Made by a program: the position numbers and the translations under genes. A stretch of DNA of 64,000 bases from positions 186,001 through 250,000 of the forward strand of contig NZ_FNJL01000001.1 of assembly GCF_900104515.1 (NCBI RefSeq), read 5' to 3'. Source of the DNA: Paracidovorax cattleyae. GTDB lineage: Bacteria > Pseudomonadota > Gammaproteobacteria > Burkholderiales > Burkholderiaceae_C. Shown here piece after piece: positions 18,930-29,109 of the stretch. Every line of letters starts with the position of its first letter. Position 1 is the first letter of the stretch. A model generated the notes under the pieces. It ran no database searches and had not been told where the DNA came from. It was given only the letters and a program-made list of their open reading frames with translations.

Positions 18930-20128
18930 AACTGCTCGGCACCACGACGCATATCGCGGCCGCAAGCGCCGTCTCGCTGGGAGCCCAGGGGCTCTTCGGC
19001 CTGCTCATGCTGCGGCTTTTCCAGCCCCAGGAGGTAGGACGTTTCACGGTGGTGAGCCAGATCGGCTTCTTCTGGATGACGCTGGCGCTCGCCCAGAGCC
19101 AGTTGCGCTTCCTGGCCAACATCCACCACCCTCCTGGCCTGGCACTGCGGCAAGCAATGCGCGCCAGCTTGTTGCGCTGGACCTTTCTGCTTCCGATAGC
19201 GGCAGCGGCCGTGTGGATTGCGGACCTGGGCCGCCCCGGCGCATGCCTGGCCTGGGCCGCCCTCCTGGCACTGCTGCAGCTCGGCTGGTACATGGCACAG
19301 CCATGGGCCCTGCGCACGGCATCCGCGCAGTCGGCCGCGCTGGCCCGGTCGGTCCCGCCGCTCGCCGCGCTCGCGGCGGCCGGCAGTGCAGGAATGCTCC
19401 TGCCGGGCACCGGTGCCACGGTGCTCTTCGCAGCGGCGGCGGGCAGCTACGCGATCGGCGCGCTCTGGCTGCTGCGCCCCGCGCGCGATGCACGCACACC
19501 GCCGGAGGACGACCATCACACGCCAGGAGAAGCGCGCCCGTTGCAGCAGGACGACCGGGGTCCGCTCCTGCGCATCGCACACACCGCAGCCGATGCCGCG
19601 GCAGGCATGGCGGTTCTCGTCATGTGGCAGCGGTTCCATGGGGCCGCGGAGGCGAGCTATCTGGCCGTGCTGCTGCGGCTGCTGGGGCTGCTGCCTGCCG
19701 TGGTGCACGCCGCCTGGCCCCAGGTGCTGCTTTCACAGGGGCGCGAACATTCCGCGCTGTCGCGGCGGATCGGCCTGTCGGGCGCGGCCTGCACCCTGCT
19801 GGCGGGCCTGGCCGCTGCCTGGGCGCTCCATGCACGGTGGATTCCGTCCGCCTGGCAAGGCCTGGAGGGCTATCTGGCACCGCTCGTGATCTGGCAGGGA
19901 TGCGCCTGCCTTTTCGCCGCGTACGGCCATTTGCCGTTCCAGCGCGGCCTGGCGCGTCCCTTCTCAAGGGCCGCCATCGGGTTCAACGGACTGCAAATTG
20001 CCATCCTGTGTCTTCCGCTCGCATGGCCCGGCATCGATCCCGTGGTGCACATGTGGACCCTGGCGGGAACATCTGCAGCCATTCTGCTGGTCATGGTGCG
20101 CTGGCTGACGGGCAAAAAACTAAAATAG
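18926..20128 (+). CDS. polysaccharide flippase-like (MATE/MVF-type) membrane protein
   Basis: The 400-aa protein is almost entirely hydrophobic, with about ten to twelve predicted spans. The N-terminal HIAAASAVSLGAQGLFGLLMLRLF followed by EVGRFTVVSQIGFFWMTLA resembles Wzx-type flippases. Such proteins carry undecaprenyl-linked units across the inner membrane. ATG 18926 overlaps the previous stop (ATGA). It is the last gene of the cluster; lysS follows after 52 bp. Confidence 0.75.
   Translation: MKLLGTTTHIAAASAVSLGAQGLFGLLMLRLFQPQEVGRFTVVSQIGFFWMTLALAQSQLRFLANIHHPPGLALRQAMRASLLRWTFLLPIAAAAVWIADLGRPGACLAWAALLALLQLGWYMAQPWALRTASAQSAALARSVPPLAALAAAGSAGMLLPGTGATVLFAAAAGSYAIGALWLLRPARDARTPPEDDHHTPGEARPLQQDDRGPLLRIAHTAADAAAGMAVLVMWQRFHGAAEASYLAVLLRLLGLLPAVVHAAWPQVLLSQGREHSALSRRIGLSGAACTLLAGLAAAWALHARWIPSAWQGLEGYLAPLVIWQGCACLFAAYGHLPFQRGLARPFSRAAIGFNGLQIAILCLPLAWPGIDPVVHMWTLAGTSAAILLVMVRWLTGKKLK
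20121..20126 (+). promoter_or_regulatory. -10 box for lysS
   Basis: TAAAAT in AACTAAAATAGCCCG overlaps the flippase stop codon and lies 55 bp before the lysS ATG. No clear -35 is seen at the usual distance. Confidence 0.4.
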
Positions 20129-20180
20129 CCCGTTCCAGCCAGTCCACTAGCCGCTACCACGGCTGCACACGCTCGTTTCT

Positions 20181-21737
20181 ATGCTTCCCCCCCAGAATTC
20201 CTCCGCGCCCACCGCCGCCCCCTCCGACGACAACCAGCTCATCGCCGAGCGCCGCGAAAAGCTCAAGTCCCTCCGGGAGGCCCAGGCACAGGGCAAGGGC
20301 GTGGCCTTCCCGAACGATTTCAAGCCGGCGTACCATGCCGCCGACCTGCAGGCGCAGTACGCCGAGTCCGACGCCGAGACGCTCGAGGCCAATCCCGTGC
20401 CGGTGAGCGTGGCCGGCCGCATGATGCTCAAGCGCGTCATGGGCAAGGCCAGCTTCGCCACCGTGCAGGACGGCTCGCTCGGCACGACCCATGGCCGTAT
20501 CCAGCTCTACGTCACGCGCGATGCGATCGGCGAAGAGGCCTACGCGGCCTTCAAGCACTGGGACCTGGGCGACATCGTGGGTGCCGAGGGCACGCTGATG
20601 AAGACCAAGACCGGCGAGCTGTCGGTCAAGGTGACCGCGCTGCGGCTGCTCACCAAGAGCCTGCGGCCGATGCCCGACAAGTTCCACGGCGTGGCCGACC
20701 AGGAGGTCAAGTACCGCCAGCGCTACGTGGACCTGATGACCGACGAGGCCGCCCGCAAGCGCTTCGTCGCGCGCAGCAAGGCCGTCAGCGGCATCCGCGA
20801 ATTCATGGTGCAGCACGGCTTCCTGGAGGTGGAGACGCCCATGCTCCACCCCATTCCCGGCGGCGCCAATGCCAAGCCGTTCGTGACCCACCACAACGCG
20901 CTGGAGCAGGAGATGTACCTGCGCATCGCGCCCGAGCTCTACCTCAAGCGCCTGGTGGTGGGCGGCTTCGAGCGGGTGTTCGAGATCAACCGCAACTTCC
21001 GCAACGAAGGCATCTCGGTGCGCCACAACCCCGAGTTCACGATGATGGAGTTCTACGCGGCCTACTGGAACTACCGCGACCTCATGGACTTCACGGAACA
21101 GCTCGTGCGCGATGCGGCCACGAAGGCCGCGGACAGCCTGCAGCTCACCTACCAGGGCCGCGCAGTGGACCTCTCGCAGCCCTTCGAGCGCCTGACCATC
21201 CGCGAGGCCATCCTGCGCCATACCGAGGCCGGCGACGGCGTGGACGATGCGGCATGGCTGGTCGGTGCCCTCCGCAAGCTCGGCCTCTCCGAGGAGAAGA
21301 ACCGCCTGTCCACCCGTTCGCTCGCGGGCCTGCAGGTGCTCTACTTCGAGGAAACGGTGGAAGACAAGCTCTGGCAGCCCACCTTCATCATGGAGCACCC
21401 CACCGAGATCAGCCCCCTGGCGCGCGCCAACGACACGCGCCCCGAGGTGACGGAGCGGTTCGAGCTCTACATCACGGGCCGCGAATTCGGCAACGGTTTC
21501 TCCGAGCTCAACGATGCGGAGGACCAGGCCGCACGGTTCCAGTCCCAGGTGGAAGCCAAGGACAGCGGAGACGACGAGGCCATGTATTTCGACCACGACT
21601 TCGTCCGCGCGCTGGAATACGGCATGCCGCCCACCGGCGGCTGCGGTATCGGCATCGACCGGCTTATGATGCTGCTGACCGACAGCCCCAGCATCCGCGA
21701 CGTGATCCTGTTCCCCGCCCTGCGCCGGGAGCACTGA
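20181..21737 (+). CDS. lysS: lysyl-tRNA synthetase, class II
   Basis: LysS charges tRNA-Lys. The 518-aa protein has the N-terminal OB-fold anticodon domain ([22 protein letters not shown]) and a class II catalytic core. Motif 2 is [20 protein letters not shown] and motif 3 is [15 protein letters not shown] short Pro/Ser/Ala-rich N-terminal tail precedes the conserved part. It is complete. Confidence 0.97.
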   Translation: MLPPQNSSAPTAAPSDDNQLIAERREKLKSLREAQAQGKGVAFPNDFKPAYHAADLQAQYAESDAETLEANPVPVSVAGRMMLKRVMGKASFATVQDGSLGTTHGRIQLYVTRDAIGEEAYAAFKHWDLGDIVGAEGTLMKTKTGELSVKVTALRLLTKSLRPMPDKFHGVADQEVKYRQRYVDLMTDEAARKRFVARSKAVSGIREFMVQHGFLEVETPMLHPIPGGANAKPFVTHHNALEQEMYLRIAPELYLKRLVVGGFERVFEINRNFRNEGISVRHNPEFTMMEFYAAYWNYRDLMDFTEQLVRDAATKAADSLQLTYQGRAVDLSQPFERLTIREAILRHTEAGDGVDDAAWLVGALRKLGLSEEKNRLSTRSLAGLQVLYFEETVEDKLWQPTFIMEHPTEISPLARANDTRPEVTERFELYITGREFGNGFSELNDAEDQAARFQSQVEAKDSGDDEAMYFDHDFVRALEYGMPPTGGCGIGIDRLMMLLTDSPSIRDVILFPALRREH

Positions 21738-21787
21738 TGAAAACCGCGGCCATGCACCGACCGCCCGGTCCGTAGAGAGGAAGGCCG

Positions 21788-22834
21788 ATGACCGCCATGC
21801 CCCCCATTTCTCCCGCCGCCCCAGGGCGGCATGGCGACCCCCTCCCCTCGGCGGGCCCCTTCTCCGTCATGGTCGTCGAAGACCAGGCCTCCGTGCGCGC
21901 CGCCCTCGTGGCCGAGCTCAGGCATGCGGGGGTTGCCGACGTGATGGAAGCCGCCTCCAGCGAGGTGGCACTGCAACTCTTCAAGCTGCGCCGCCCCGAC
22001 CTGGTGCTGCTGGATATCCGGCTCTCGGACGGGAACGATGGCTACTGGGTCGCCCAGCAGATGCGCGAGGCCGAGGCCGGCGGCTGGACGCCGATCATCT
22101 TCCTCTCGGGGCTGGACAGCGACCTGGACGTCTGGCGCGGTATCGAGGCCGGCGGGGACGACTACCTCGTCAAGCCCGTGAAACCCATCGTGCTGGTGGC
22201 CAAGCTGCGCGCCATGCGGCGCCTGCTGGACATGCGCCGCAGGCTCGTGACCATGTCCGAGGAACTGCACCTGGCGAACCAGCGCCTGAACGAGATGGTG
22301 GAGGTGGATCCCCTCACCGGCCTCGTCAACCGGCGCGGCTTCGACCGCATCCTGCACAGCGAGATCCTCGCTGCGCGCCGCGACGGCATGCCGCTCACGC
22401 TGATGCTGTGCGACCTCGACCACTTCAAGCGCTTCAACGATGCCGTGGGGCATGTCCAGGGCGACACCTGCCTGCGCGAAGTGGGTCGTCTGCTCAAGGA
22501 GGTGTGCGTGCGTACGCGCGACGTAGCGGCACGGTACGGCGGAGAGGAGTTCGCGCTCATCCTGCCCAACACGCCACGCTCCGGGGCGATGACCTTCGCG
22601 CGTGCGCTCGGCAAGCTCGTGAGCCAGCGCGCCATCGCGCACCCCGACTCGCCACTGGGCGCGAGCCTCACGGTCTCGGGAGGCATCACCACCTGCGTGC
22701 CGGACGACAGCACCAGCGCCGAAGCCATGCTGATGCGTGCCGACGAAGCCCTCTACGCCGCCAAGGCCCAGGGCCGCGCGCGCTTCTTCAGCTTCGAGAT
22801 GCAGATGGATACCATCGAGCAATTGCGCGGCTGA
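21788..22834 (+). CDS. response regulator with GGDEF domain (diguanylate cyclase)
   Basis: The 348-aa protein has a receiver domain (residues about 25-150) followed by a coiled linker and a GGDEF domain (about 175-340). The receiver shows VVEDQ, the phospho-acceptor aspartate in LVLLDIRLSD and the lysine in DYLVKPV. The cyclase shows VDPLTGLVNRRGFD, LCDLDHFKRFND and the active motif RYGGEEFALIL. RTRD five residues before GGEEF is a canonical inhibitory site for product feedback. It should make cyclic di-GMP when phosphorylated. No sensor kinase is adjacent. Confidence 0.95.
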   Translation: MTAMPPISPAAPGRHGDPLPSAGPFSVMVVEDQASVRAALVAELRHAGVADVMEAASSEVALQLFKLRRPDLVLLDIRLSDGNDGYWVAQQMREAEAGGWTPIIFLSGLDSDLDVWRGIEAGGDDYLVKPVKPIVLVAKLRAMRRLLDMRRRLVTMSEELHLANQRLNEMVEVDPLTGLVNRRGFDRILHSEILAARRDGMPLTLMLCDLDHFKRFNDAVGHVQGDTCLREVGRLLKEVCVRTRDVAARYGGEEFALILPNTPRSGAMTFARALGKLVSQRAIAHPDSPLGASLTVSGGITTCVPDDSTSAEAMLMRADEALYAAKAQGRARFFSFEMQMDTIEQLRG

Positions 22835-22982
22835 CCTCGACGCTGCGCACGGCTCCCGCCCAAGCGGCGGGGACGGCTCCGCGGAACCCTTGCCTGCAGG
22901 GATGCTCCCTCTGTCGGTGAGCAATCCTTCCGTTATTTCCCGTACTTTCTCCCAGACGCTGACCGCCTTGCATCCCCTGTCC

Positions 22983-23630
22983 ATGACCCGGCTTCGCACC
23001 TACCTTCCCGACTGGATGCAGGAGTGGCTCGACATCATCGTGCCGGGCGTCCAGATCTTGCTCATCCTGATGCTGGCCGTGCTGCTGCAGCGGACGCTGC
23101 GCCGTCTGCTCGAACGCGCGGGCCGCCACTACCAGTGGCCCATCGAACTGATGGTGCCCATCAACGGCCTGGTGCGCTGGATCATCATGGGCAGCGCCGT
23201 GCTGCTGGTGCTGGAACGGCTGGGGGTTTCAGCCACCGTGCTGTGGACGGCATTCACGGGCTTCGCGGCAGTGGGCGCGGTCGCTTTCTTCGCGGCGTGG
23301 AGCGTGCTCTCCAACCTGTTCTGCGCTTTGCTGATCTTCACCGTCGGGCCCTTCCGGCTGGGCGACTACATCGAGGTGCTGGACACCGCGGAAAAGCCGG
23401 GCGCCAAAGGCCGCGTCGTGGACATCAACCTGCTCTACACCACGCTCGAGGATTTCCACGGCACGCCCGATGCGCCCGTGCTGCTGCAGATCCCCAACGC
23501 ACTCATCTTCCAGCGCGTGGTGCGGCGCTGGACCAGCGCGCCGCCCCGGCCGGTGGACGCGGCGGAGCCGCAGCAGCCTGCACCGACCGAGCCGCTGGCA
23601 CAGCCGGCCTCCTCGCTGCCATCGTCCTGA
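22983..23630 (+). CDS. MscS-family mechanosensitive channel-like protein
   Basis: From ATG 22983 the product is 215 aa with three hydrophobic helices. The pore-lining type helix is VLWTAFTGFAAVGAVAFFAAWSVLSN, then LFCALLIFTVGPFRLGDYIEVL, the MscS beta-domain signature. The C-terminal vestibule is short and ends in a Pro/Ala-rich tail instead of the usual alpha-beta domain. The start is uncertain: ATG 22902 is also in frame and would add 27 residues. Spacing to the cyclase gene is about 150 bp. Confidence 0.82.
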   Translation: MTRLRTYLPDWMQEWLDIIVPGVQILLILMLAVLLQRTLRRLLERAGRHYQWPIELMVPINGLVRWIIMGSAVLLVLERLGVSATVLWTAFTGFAAVGAVAFFAAWSVLSNLFCALLIFTVGPFRLGDYIEVLDTAEKPGAKGRVVDINLLYTTLEDFHGTPDAPVLLQIPNALIFQRVVRRWTSAPPRPVDAAEPQQPAPTEPLAQPASSLPSS

Positions 23631-23669
23631 CAGGGGCCGGGGCCGCGACCCGCCGCCCCCGCCAGGATC

Positions 23670-25700
23670 TCAGCCGCCTTCCCGTGGCCTGTGACCACCG
23701 CCGTGCTGCTGCTGTGGCGCGGGCCGGGATTCACGCATGGCCTCGTGCATGGCCGGGCGCGGCGCGGGCTGCTGCGGTGCATGCATGGCGGCGACCGGCA
23801 TGCTGCGCGGCTCCGCATGCATGGGCTGTTGCTGCACCGGCTGCGGCATGCGGACGGGCTGCTGCTGCATGTGCGGAGAAGGTGCCGGCGTCTGGTGAGG
23901 CGCCTGCAGGGCGCGTGCCATCGACGTGTCCATCGGCATCTGCGGACGCTGCGACGGAGCCGGCATGGGGACAGCAGGAGCCGCAAAGGCGGCATGCGGA
24001 TTCCGGTTCTCGGGCATGGCCAGGCTGGTGCGTCCGTGCTCCTGTCGCGGCTGCAGTTCTGCCGGAGCCAGTGCAGGCCTCGCCATGTTGGGCCCCATGG
24101 CGGCTGCCATCGGCGTTGCCGCCGGGCTGTTGCGGTTTTCGGCGGAATGCTGCGGCCCGGCTGGGCGCTGCAGTTCCATGGGGCGATTGCCATGGCCGGC
24201 ACGGCTGTCCTGGAAGGCTGCGGACAAGGAGTGCGGCGCTCCCGGAGAGGCTGCGGCGCCCGGCTGGGCGAAAGCCTGCGCCGCGGCGGGCTGGCCCGGC
24301 GCGACCGGCATCAGGGCCCTGCCCGGGCCCTGCATGAGGGCCTCCGGCTGGCGAGCACCGTTGCGATCGCCTGCCGGTGGCAGGGCCTGCACGTGGCGCT
24401 GCTCGAACGGCATGGGACGCTGCCCCGCAGCAGCATGGCTGTCCTGCAGCGCCGCGGCCAGCGACTGGCCGTGCGGCCCGTTCGGCGGCACCATGGCAGC
24501 GCGCACGGGTGCGGCGGGCCCGCCGGCGAATCCCATGGCGGGCGCACCCGGCGCAGGCAGGCCCGGCGGCTGGCCCGGCGCGTTCACATAGACATTGCGG
24601 TTGTTCACCGTGATGCGGTTGTGGATGTTCTCGATCACCGTGGGCGAGTTCGACACATAGGTGGCGCCGCGGTACACGACCGCAGGTCCCCAGGCGGGCG
24701 GCGGCGGCGCAGGGCCCCAGGCGATCGGCGGCGGAGGCGGTGGGCCCCAGTGAAGGTTCCAGTCGTTCCATCCCCAGCCATGGTGGTGGCTGCTGGCCAG
24801 CGCTCCCACCAGGACGCCGGCGCCGAAGGCCAGCGCACCCACGGCAACAGGGTCCGGGCCCGCGACGACCGCCACCGGTGCAGGCTGCACCACCGGCACG
24901 GCCCAGCGGTAGCTGGGATACACGGGCACCGGTGTGCCGTACACCACGGCCGGGTCATAGCGCGGTACATAGACCGTCTGCACCTCGGCGGGCTCGATGG
25001 TGATGGCGGTGGGCGGCGGCGCCACCACCGCCGGCCCCTGGTACAGCGCCACGGGGGCCTGGGAGGGCGGCAGCGGCGGCGGCAGGGAGCGGGCCTCCAC
25101 CGTCGCCACGCGCAGGCGCGGCGAACTCTTGAGCGTACCGGCATGGGCAGCGCGCGCGCGCATGGCCTGGATGGCATTCATCACGTCGGCAGGATCGTGG
25201 TAGTAGGCCTTGCCCAGCGCCGTCGTCCAGGGCAGGTTGGAGGCCATCTGTTCCAGCACGTTGGGAAACGCCGTCAGCGACTTCACGCTCGGGTCCCAGG
25301 GTTGGGAGTCCACCGCGCCCGTCAGTGCCGTGCCCTTCAGGCCGGGGTTCTGGGCAAGCCAGGCTTCAGCGGCAGACACCTGGTCCGGGTAGGTGGCGCC
25401 GGCAAGCACCTGGGCCACGAGCTTGTCGGGGTAGAGAGCGATCGGGGCCACCATCTGGTAGAGGACGTCCGCGGAAGGCGGCGTGTAGCCCACCGGTACC
25501 GCGGCAGCCGTGGATGCCGCAGCGGACGCCGCGGGCTCCGGAGCGGGCACGCTGGCAGCCGCCTGGGGAGCGGGCGTCGTGACGCGCTCGCAACCGGCAA
25601 GGGCGCATGCCGCGGCGATGCAGGTGATGGCCGTGCCCAGCAGAACGCGGCGGGGTGCGGCAGGGGAAGCGACGGCTGGGAGAGCAGGATCACGGACCAT
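23670..25700 (-). CDS. DUF3300 family lipoprotein with long low-complexity tail
   Basis: The 676-aa protein opens with a lipoprotein signal ending ACALAGC. The DUF3300 domain follows (VLYQMVAPIALYPDKLVAQV, ATYPDQVSAAEAWL, YYHDPADVMNAIQAM). Next come a glycine/alanine hydrophobic hairpin, an aromatic and proline-rich stretch (HHHGWGWNDWNLHWG then PPPPPP) and a long Met/Gln/Pro/Ala-rich C-terminus. GGAGG seven bases before the ATG at 25700 fixes the start. Function of DUF3300 is unknown; lipidation suggests an outer-envelope location. Confidence 0.88.
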   Translation of the reverse strand: MVRDPALPAVASPAAPRRVLLGTAITCIAAACALAGCERVTTPAPQAAASVPAPEPAASAAASTAAAVPVGYTPPSADVLYQMVAPIALYPDKLVAQVLAGATYPDQVSAAEAWLAQNPGLKGTALTGAVDSQPWDPSVKSLTAFPNVLEQMASNLPWTTALGKAYYHDPADVMNAIQAMRARAAHAGTLKSSPRLRVATVEARSLPPPLPPSQAPVALYQGPAVVAPPPTAITIEPAEVQTVYVPRYDPAVVYGTPVPVYPSYRWAVPVVQPAPVAVVAGPDPVAVGALAFGAGVLVGALASSHHHGWGWNDWNLHWGPPPPPPIAWGPAPPPPAWGPAVVYRGATYVSNSPTVIENIHNRITVNNRNVYVNAPGQPPGLPAPGAPAMGFAGGPAAPVRAAMVPPNGPHGQSLAAALQDSHAAAGQRPMPFEQRHVQALPPAGDRNGARQPEALMQGPGRALMPVAPGQPAAAQAFAQPGAAASPGAPHSLSAAFQDSRAGHGNRPMELQRPAGPQHSAENRNSPAATPMAAAMGPNMARPALAPAELQPRQEHGRTSLAMPENRNPHAAFAAPAVPMPAPSQRPQMPMDTSMARALQAPHQTPAPSPHMQQQPVRMPQPVQQQPMHAEPRSMPVAAMHAPQQPAPRPAMHEAMRESRPAPQQQHGGGHRPREGG

Positions 25701-25924
25701 GGGATGACCTCCGGCAAGGGCCGCGCCGCCCTCATGGCCGCGGGCACTGTTTGCTGTTCGTAACGCCATGCCTGGGCAGGCGTTGACGCCATGTGTAGCC
25801 CGATGTGTCCGGCCGCGGCAGCGCAATGCGCATCCCCGGCGCGGTTTTCCCATGCGCCCCGGCTTGTTGCGAAAAACAGGCCATGCGCGGCACGAGAATC
25901 ATTCAGTTACAAAAAATCCGGCCG

Positions 25925-27064
25925 TCAAGGCAGGCAATCCAGCGCCCGCAGGTAATCCGGCTCCAGCATGAGTTCATCCCAGGGATGGGGCATTGCCTGC
26001 GGAAGCAGGGCGAGCCGGCGGGCCTCGCTGTCCGGACTGGGGCGCCAGCGCCCTTCGCCGCGTGCGCGCTCCAGGGCTTGCAGCACATCGTCGAGCGCCC
26101 TGCCCTGCTCGCGCCCCTCGCCCACCAGGCTCTGGTTGCACAGCAGCACGAGGTCGCAGCCTGCATCGAGGGCAGCGAGCGTGGCGGTCGCAAAGTCCAC
26201 CACGGCTCCGTCGATGCGACGGGCACCTTCCATGCTGAGGTCGTCGCTGAACACCGCGCCGCTGAAACGCAGGCGCTGGCGCAGGATGTCCTGCAGCCAC
26301 CGGCGCGAGAATCCCGCCGGCAGGCGGTCCACGCGCGGGTAGATGACATGGGCCGGCATCACACTGGTGAGCGTGTTCGACAGCCAGGCATAGGGCGCGG
26401 CGTCATCCGCCAGGATCGCGCCCAGGCTGCGCCGGTCCACGGGTACGTCGGTATGCGAATCGGCCGCGACGAAGCCATGTCCCGGGAAATGCTTGCCGCA
26501 ATGCGCCATGCCTGCCTTGAGCAGGCCATGTGCCACGCTTTTGGCCAGCATCGTGACCACCCGCGGGTCTCGGTGGAAGGCCCGGTCGCCAATCACGCTG
26601 CTCGCCGAGGCGCTGCCTGCAGGCCCGTCCCCGCCCGATGGCCAGTCCAGATCCAGCACCGGTGCGAACGAAAAATCCACGCCGCAGGCGCGCAACTCGC
26701 TGGCCAGCACATACCCGACGGCGCTGGCCGCATCCATCGCTCGCATCGCGCCGGTGCCAGGGCCCTGGCGGCCGTCGTCCATCCACAGCGCGCCCAGGGC
26801 CCGCATCGGCGGCAGGTGGGTAAAGCCGTCGGTGCGGAAACGCTGCACCCGGCCCCCCTCGTGGTCCACGCAGATGAGCAGATCGTCCCGAACGGCCTTG
26901 ATCGAGGCCGTGAGCTCCAGCAGCTGCGCGCGGTTCTCCCAGTTCCGGGCGAACAGGATGATGCCCCCCGTGAGCGGGTGGGCCAGGCGCCTGCGGTCGG
27001 CCGGAGTGAGCGCCGTGCCGGCGATGTCGAGGATGAGGGGTGCGTGTTCGATGTCGGCAGTCAT
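25925..27064 (-). CDS. nagZ: beta-N-acetylhexosaminidase of peptidoglycan recycling
   Basis: NagZ removes N-acetylglucosamine from anhydro-muropeptides in the cytoplasm. The 379-aa GH3 enzyme has LICVDHEGGRVQRF, the substrate loop CGKHFPGHGFVAADSHTDVP with the catalytic histidine, and VFSDDLSMEGA with the nucleophile aspartate. It ends the long minus-strand block and is 52 bp behind acpS. An in-frame upstream extension lacks conservation, so ATG 27064 is chosen. Confidence 0.95.
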   Translation of the reverse strand: MTADIEHAPLILDIAGTALTPADRRRLAHPLTGGIILFARNWENRAQLLELTASIKAVRDDLLICVDHEGGRVQRFRTDGFTHLPPMRALGALWMDDGRQGPGTGAMRAMDAASAVGYVLASELRACGVDFSFAPVLDLDWPSGGDGPAGSASASSVIGDRAFHRDPRVVTMLAKSVAHGLLKAGMAHCGKHFPGHGFVAADSHTDVPVDRRSLGAILADDAAPYAWLSNTLTSVMPAHVIYPRVDRLPAGFSRRWLQDILRQRLRFSGAVFSDDLSMEGARRIDGAVVDFATATLAALDAGCDLVLLCNQSLVGEGREQGRALDDVLQALERARGEGRWRPSPDSEARRLALLPQAMPHPWDELMLEPDYLRALDCLP

Positions 27065-27116
27065 GCAGGAAACGTCGTACGTGCGTAAAGGGGAAAGAGG
27101 AATGCGGCGGTGCGGC

Positions 27117-27557
27117 TCAGGCCGGAGGGCGCTGCACAGACTCCGGGCGGGTGCCCTCGCCTGGCTCCCCGCGCTCCACCACGCAGAAGCTCGCCGCATA
27201 GTCGCTCTCGTCGGTGACGCTCAGGTGGCAGCGCAGCCCCCGGGCCTCGAACCAGACCTTGAGCGCCCCATGCAGCACGATGACGGGCTGGCCGCTCGGC
27301 AGCTTGGCCACCTCGCAGTCCCGCCAGGTCATCGGCATGCGCATGCCCATGCCGATGGCCTTGCTGAAGGCTTCCTTGGCGGAGAAGCGCGTGGCCAGAT
27401 AGCGCACGCCGCGCTCGGGCCAACGTGCGCTGCGTTCGCGCCATGTGCGCAGTTCGCCGGACGCGAGCACCTTCTCGGCGAAACGGTCACCATGGCGCTC
27501 CAGGCTCGCCCGGATGCGGCGGACATCGCAGATATCGGTGCCGATGCCGTAGATCAT
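27117..27557 (-). CDS. acpS: holo-[acyl-carrier-protein] synthase
   Basis: AcpS transfers 4'-phosphopantetheine from CoA to the serine of acyl carrier protein. The 146-aa protein has [15 protein letters not shown] with the metal aspartate and [13 protein letters not shown] with the conserved KEA. The C-terminus is about 20 residues longer than usual ([16 protein letters not shown]). It overlaps the pdxJ stop by 4 bp, the common pdxJ-acpS pairing, and its target acpP lies in the same minus-strand block. Confidence 0.95.
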   Translation of the reverse strand: MIYGIGTDICDVRRIRASLERHGDRFAEKVLASGELRTWRERSARWPERGVRYLATRFSAKEAFSKAIGMGMRMPMTWRDCEVAKLPSGQPVIVLHGALKVWFEARGLRCHLSVTDESDYAASFCVVERGEPGEGTRPESVQRPPA

Positions 27558-28330
27558 GCGCCGGCCCGCCGCTGCGCCATGCCGGCATCGATGCAGCGCT
27601 GGTAGGCCTGCACGGTGGCGGCGTAGCCCAGCTCCAGCGCATCCGCGACGAAGGCATGCCCGATGGACACTTCCAGAAGGCCCGGCACGCGCGCGACGAA
27701 GGCTGCGAGATTGTCCCGGTTGAGATCGTGCCCTGCGTTCACGCCCAGCCCGGCCTCCAGCGCCGCCCCGGCCGCCACCGCATAGCGCAGGAGCTGCGCC
27801 TCCTGGGCAGGCGTGCCCCAGGCCGCGGCATAGGGTTCGGTGTAGAGCTCCACACGGTCCGCGCCCACGGCGCGCGCGGCGGCCATCTGCGCCGGCTCCG
27901 CATCCATGAACAGGCTCACGCGCACGCCCAGCCCGCGGCATTCGGCCACGAGCGGCGCCAGGCGCTCGGCGTCCTGCGGGAAGCTCCAGCCGTGATCGCT
28001 GGTGAACTGATCCTCACCGTCCGGCACGAAGGTGGCCTGGTGCGGACGCACGGCGCGGATGAATTCCATGAGGTTCTGCGACGGATTGCCCTCGATGTTG
28101 AACTCGCGGTCGGGCCACTGGCGCAGCAGCGAAGCCAGCGCCGGTACGTCGTCCGCGCGGATATGGCGTCCGTCCGGGCGCGGATGGATGGTGATGCCCT
28201 GCGCGCCTGCCTCCAGGCACAGCAGCGCGGCACGCTCCACGCTGGGAATGCCCAGGTGGCGCGTGTTGCGCACGAGGGCCACCTTGTTGACGTTCACCGA
28301 CAGCGCGGTGCGCAGGGAATGCTGGGTCAT
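27554..28330 (-). CDS. pdxJ: pyridoxine 5'-phosphate synthase
   Basis: PdxJ condenses 1-deoxyxylulose 5-phosphate with 3-amino-2-oxopropyl phosphate to pyridoxine 5'-phosphate. The 258-aa TIM barrel has [47 protein letters not shown] and [14 protein letters not shown]. Start and stop overlap recO and acpS by 4 bp each, indicating tight coupling. Confidence 0.97.
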   Translation of the reverse strand: MTQHSLRTALSVNVNKVALVRNTRHLGIPSVERAALLCLEAGAQGITIHPRPDGRHIRADDVPALASLLRQWPDREFNIEGNPSQNLMEFIRAVRPHQATFVPDGEDQFTSDHGWSFPQDAERLAPLVAECRGLGVRVSLFMDAEPAQMAAARAVGADRVELYTEPYAAAWGTPAQEAQLLRYAVAAGAALEAGLGVNAGHDLNRDNLAAFVARVPGLLEVSIGHAFVADALELGYAATVQAYQRCIDAGMAQRRAGA

Positions 28331-29109
28331 AGGGATTGGAGATCGATCATGAGCTGCCGCGTCCGCAGCAGGGGACTGCCGCAATGGTATTGCAGCAGGG
28401 CACGGAGCTGCGGCTTGAGATCCGCGGCCGGAGAAGCACTGGCGGCGAGTCCCGCCACGATCGCGCGCAGCGTGGCCGTATAGGGCTGGGCCTCTCCCAG
28501 CGAGCGTTCCAGCTGGCGCCACTGCGCACCGCCGAGCGTGGCACGGTCCGAGGCCAGGGCGGCCCGCAGTCCGGCCTCCGGCACCAGCGCATAGCGGGCT
28601 GCCGGCGCCAGCGGTGCCAGCGTGGACGTTTCCACATCCAGCGCGGGCAGCAGCCCGATCTCGCGCAGCAGCAGCAACTCGAAACTGCGCAGCACGGGCT
28701 CCAGGGCATCGCCATGCTCGCTGGCCAGCACCCGCACCACGCCGGCGTAGGCATCGAACAGCGCGGCATGCGTGTCCTCGCGCGCCAGAAGCCGCATCAG
28801 CAATTCATTGAGGTACAGACCCGAAAGCAGCGCGTCGCCCGTGGGCATGACGTGCCCGCCCACCCACTCGGCCCCCTTGAGCCCATGCACCTCCTCCCGT
28901 CCCTCGCCGTTCAGCGTATAGGTGACGCGCAGAGGTTGCAGCGGCAGCAGCACGGGCCGGAAATTGGACGTCGGCTTCTTCGCCCCCTTCGCCACCAGCG
29001 CCACCCGCCCATGGTGGCGTGTGAACACGTCCAGGATCAGGCTGGACTCGCTCCAGTCGTAGCGGTGCAGCACATAGGCGGGTTCGTCGGAAATGCGGCG
29101 TGCGGCCAT
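28327..29109 (-). CDS. recO: DNA repair protein RecO
   Basis: RecO works with RecR and RecF to load RecA on SSB-coated gaps. The 260-aa protein has the N-terminal OB fold ([40 protein letters not shown]) and a helical C-terminal domain. It follows era in the same direction after 243 bp, a gap that holds copy 2 of the dispersed repeat, and it overlaps pdxJ by 4 bp. Confidence 0.94.
   Translation of the reverse strand: MAARRISDEPAYVLHRYDWSESSLILDVFTRHHGRVALVAKGAKKPTSNFRPVLLPLQPLRVTYTLNGEGREEVHGLKGAEWVGGHVMPTGDALLSGLYLNELLMRLLAREDTHAALFDAYAGVVRVLASEHGDALEPVLRSFELLLLREIGLLPALDVETSTLAPLAPAARYALVPEAGLRAALASDRATLGGAQWRQLERSLGEAQPYTATLRAIVAGLAASASPAADLKPQLRALLQYHCGSPLLRTRQLMIDLQSL

Noticed and set aside
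13812-20128. Polysaccharide cluster as a recently acquired island.
   Set aside because: No tRNA, integrase, IS element or direct repeats flank it, and base composition by eye is only slightly different from its surroundings.
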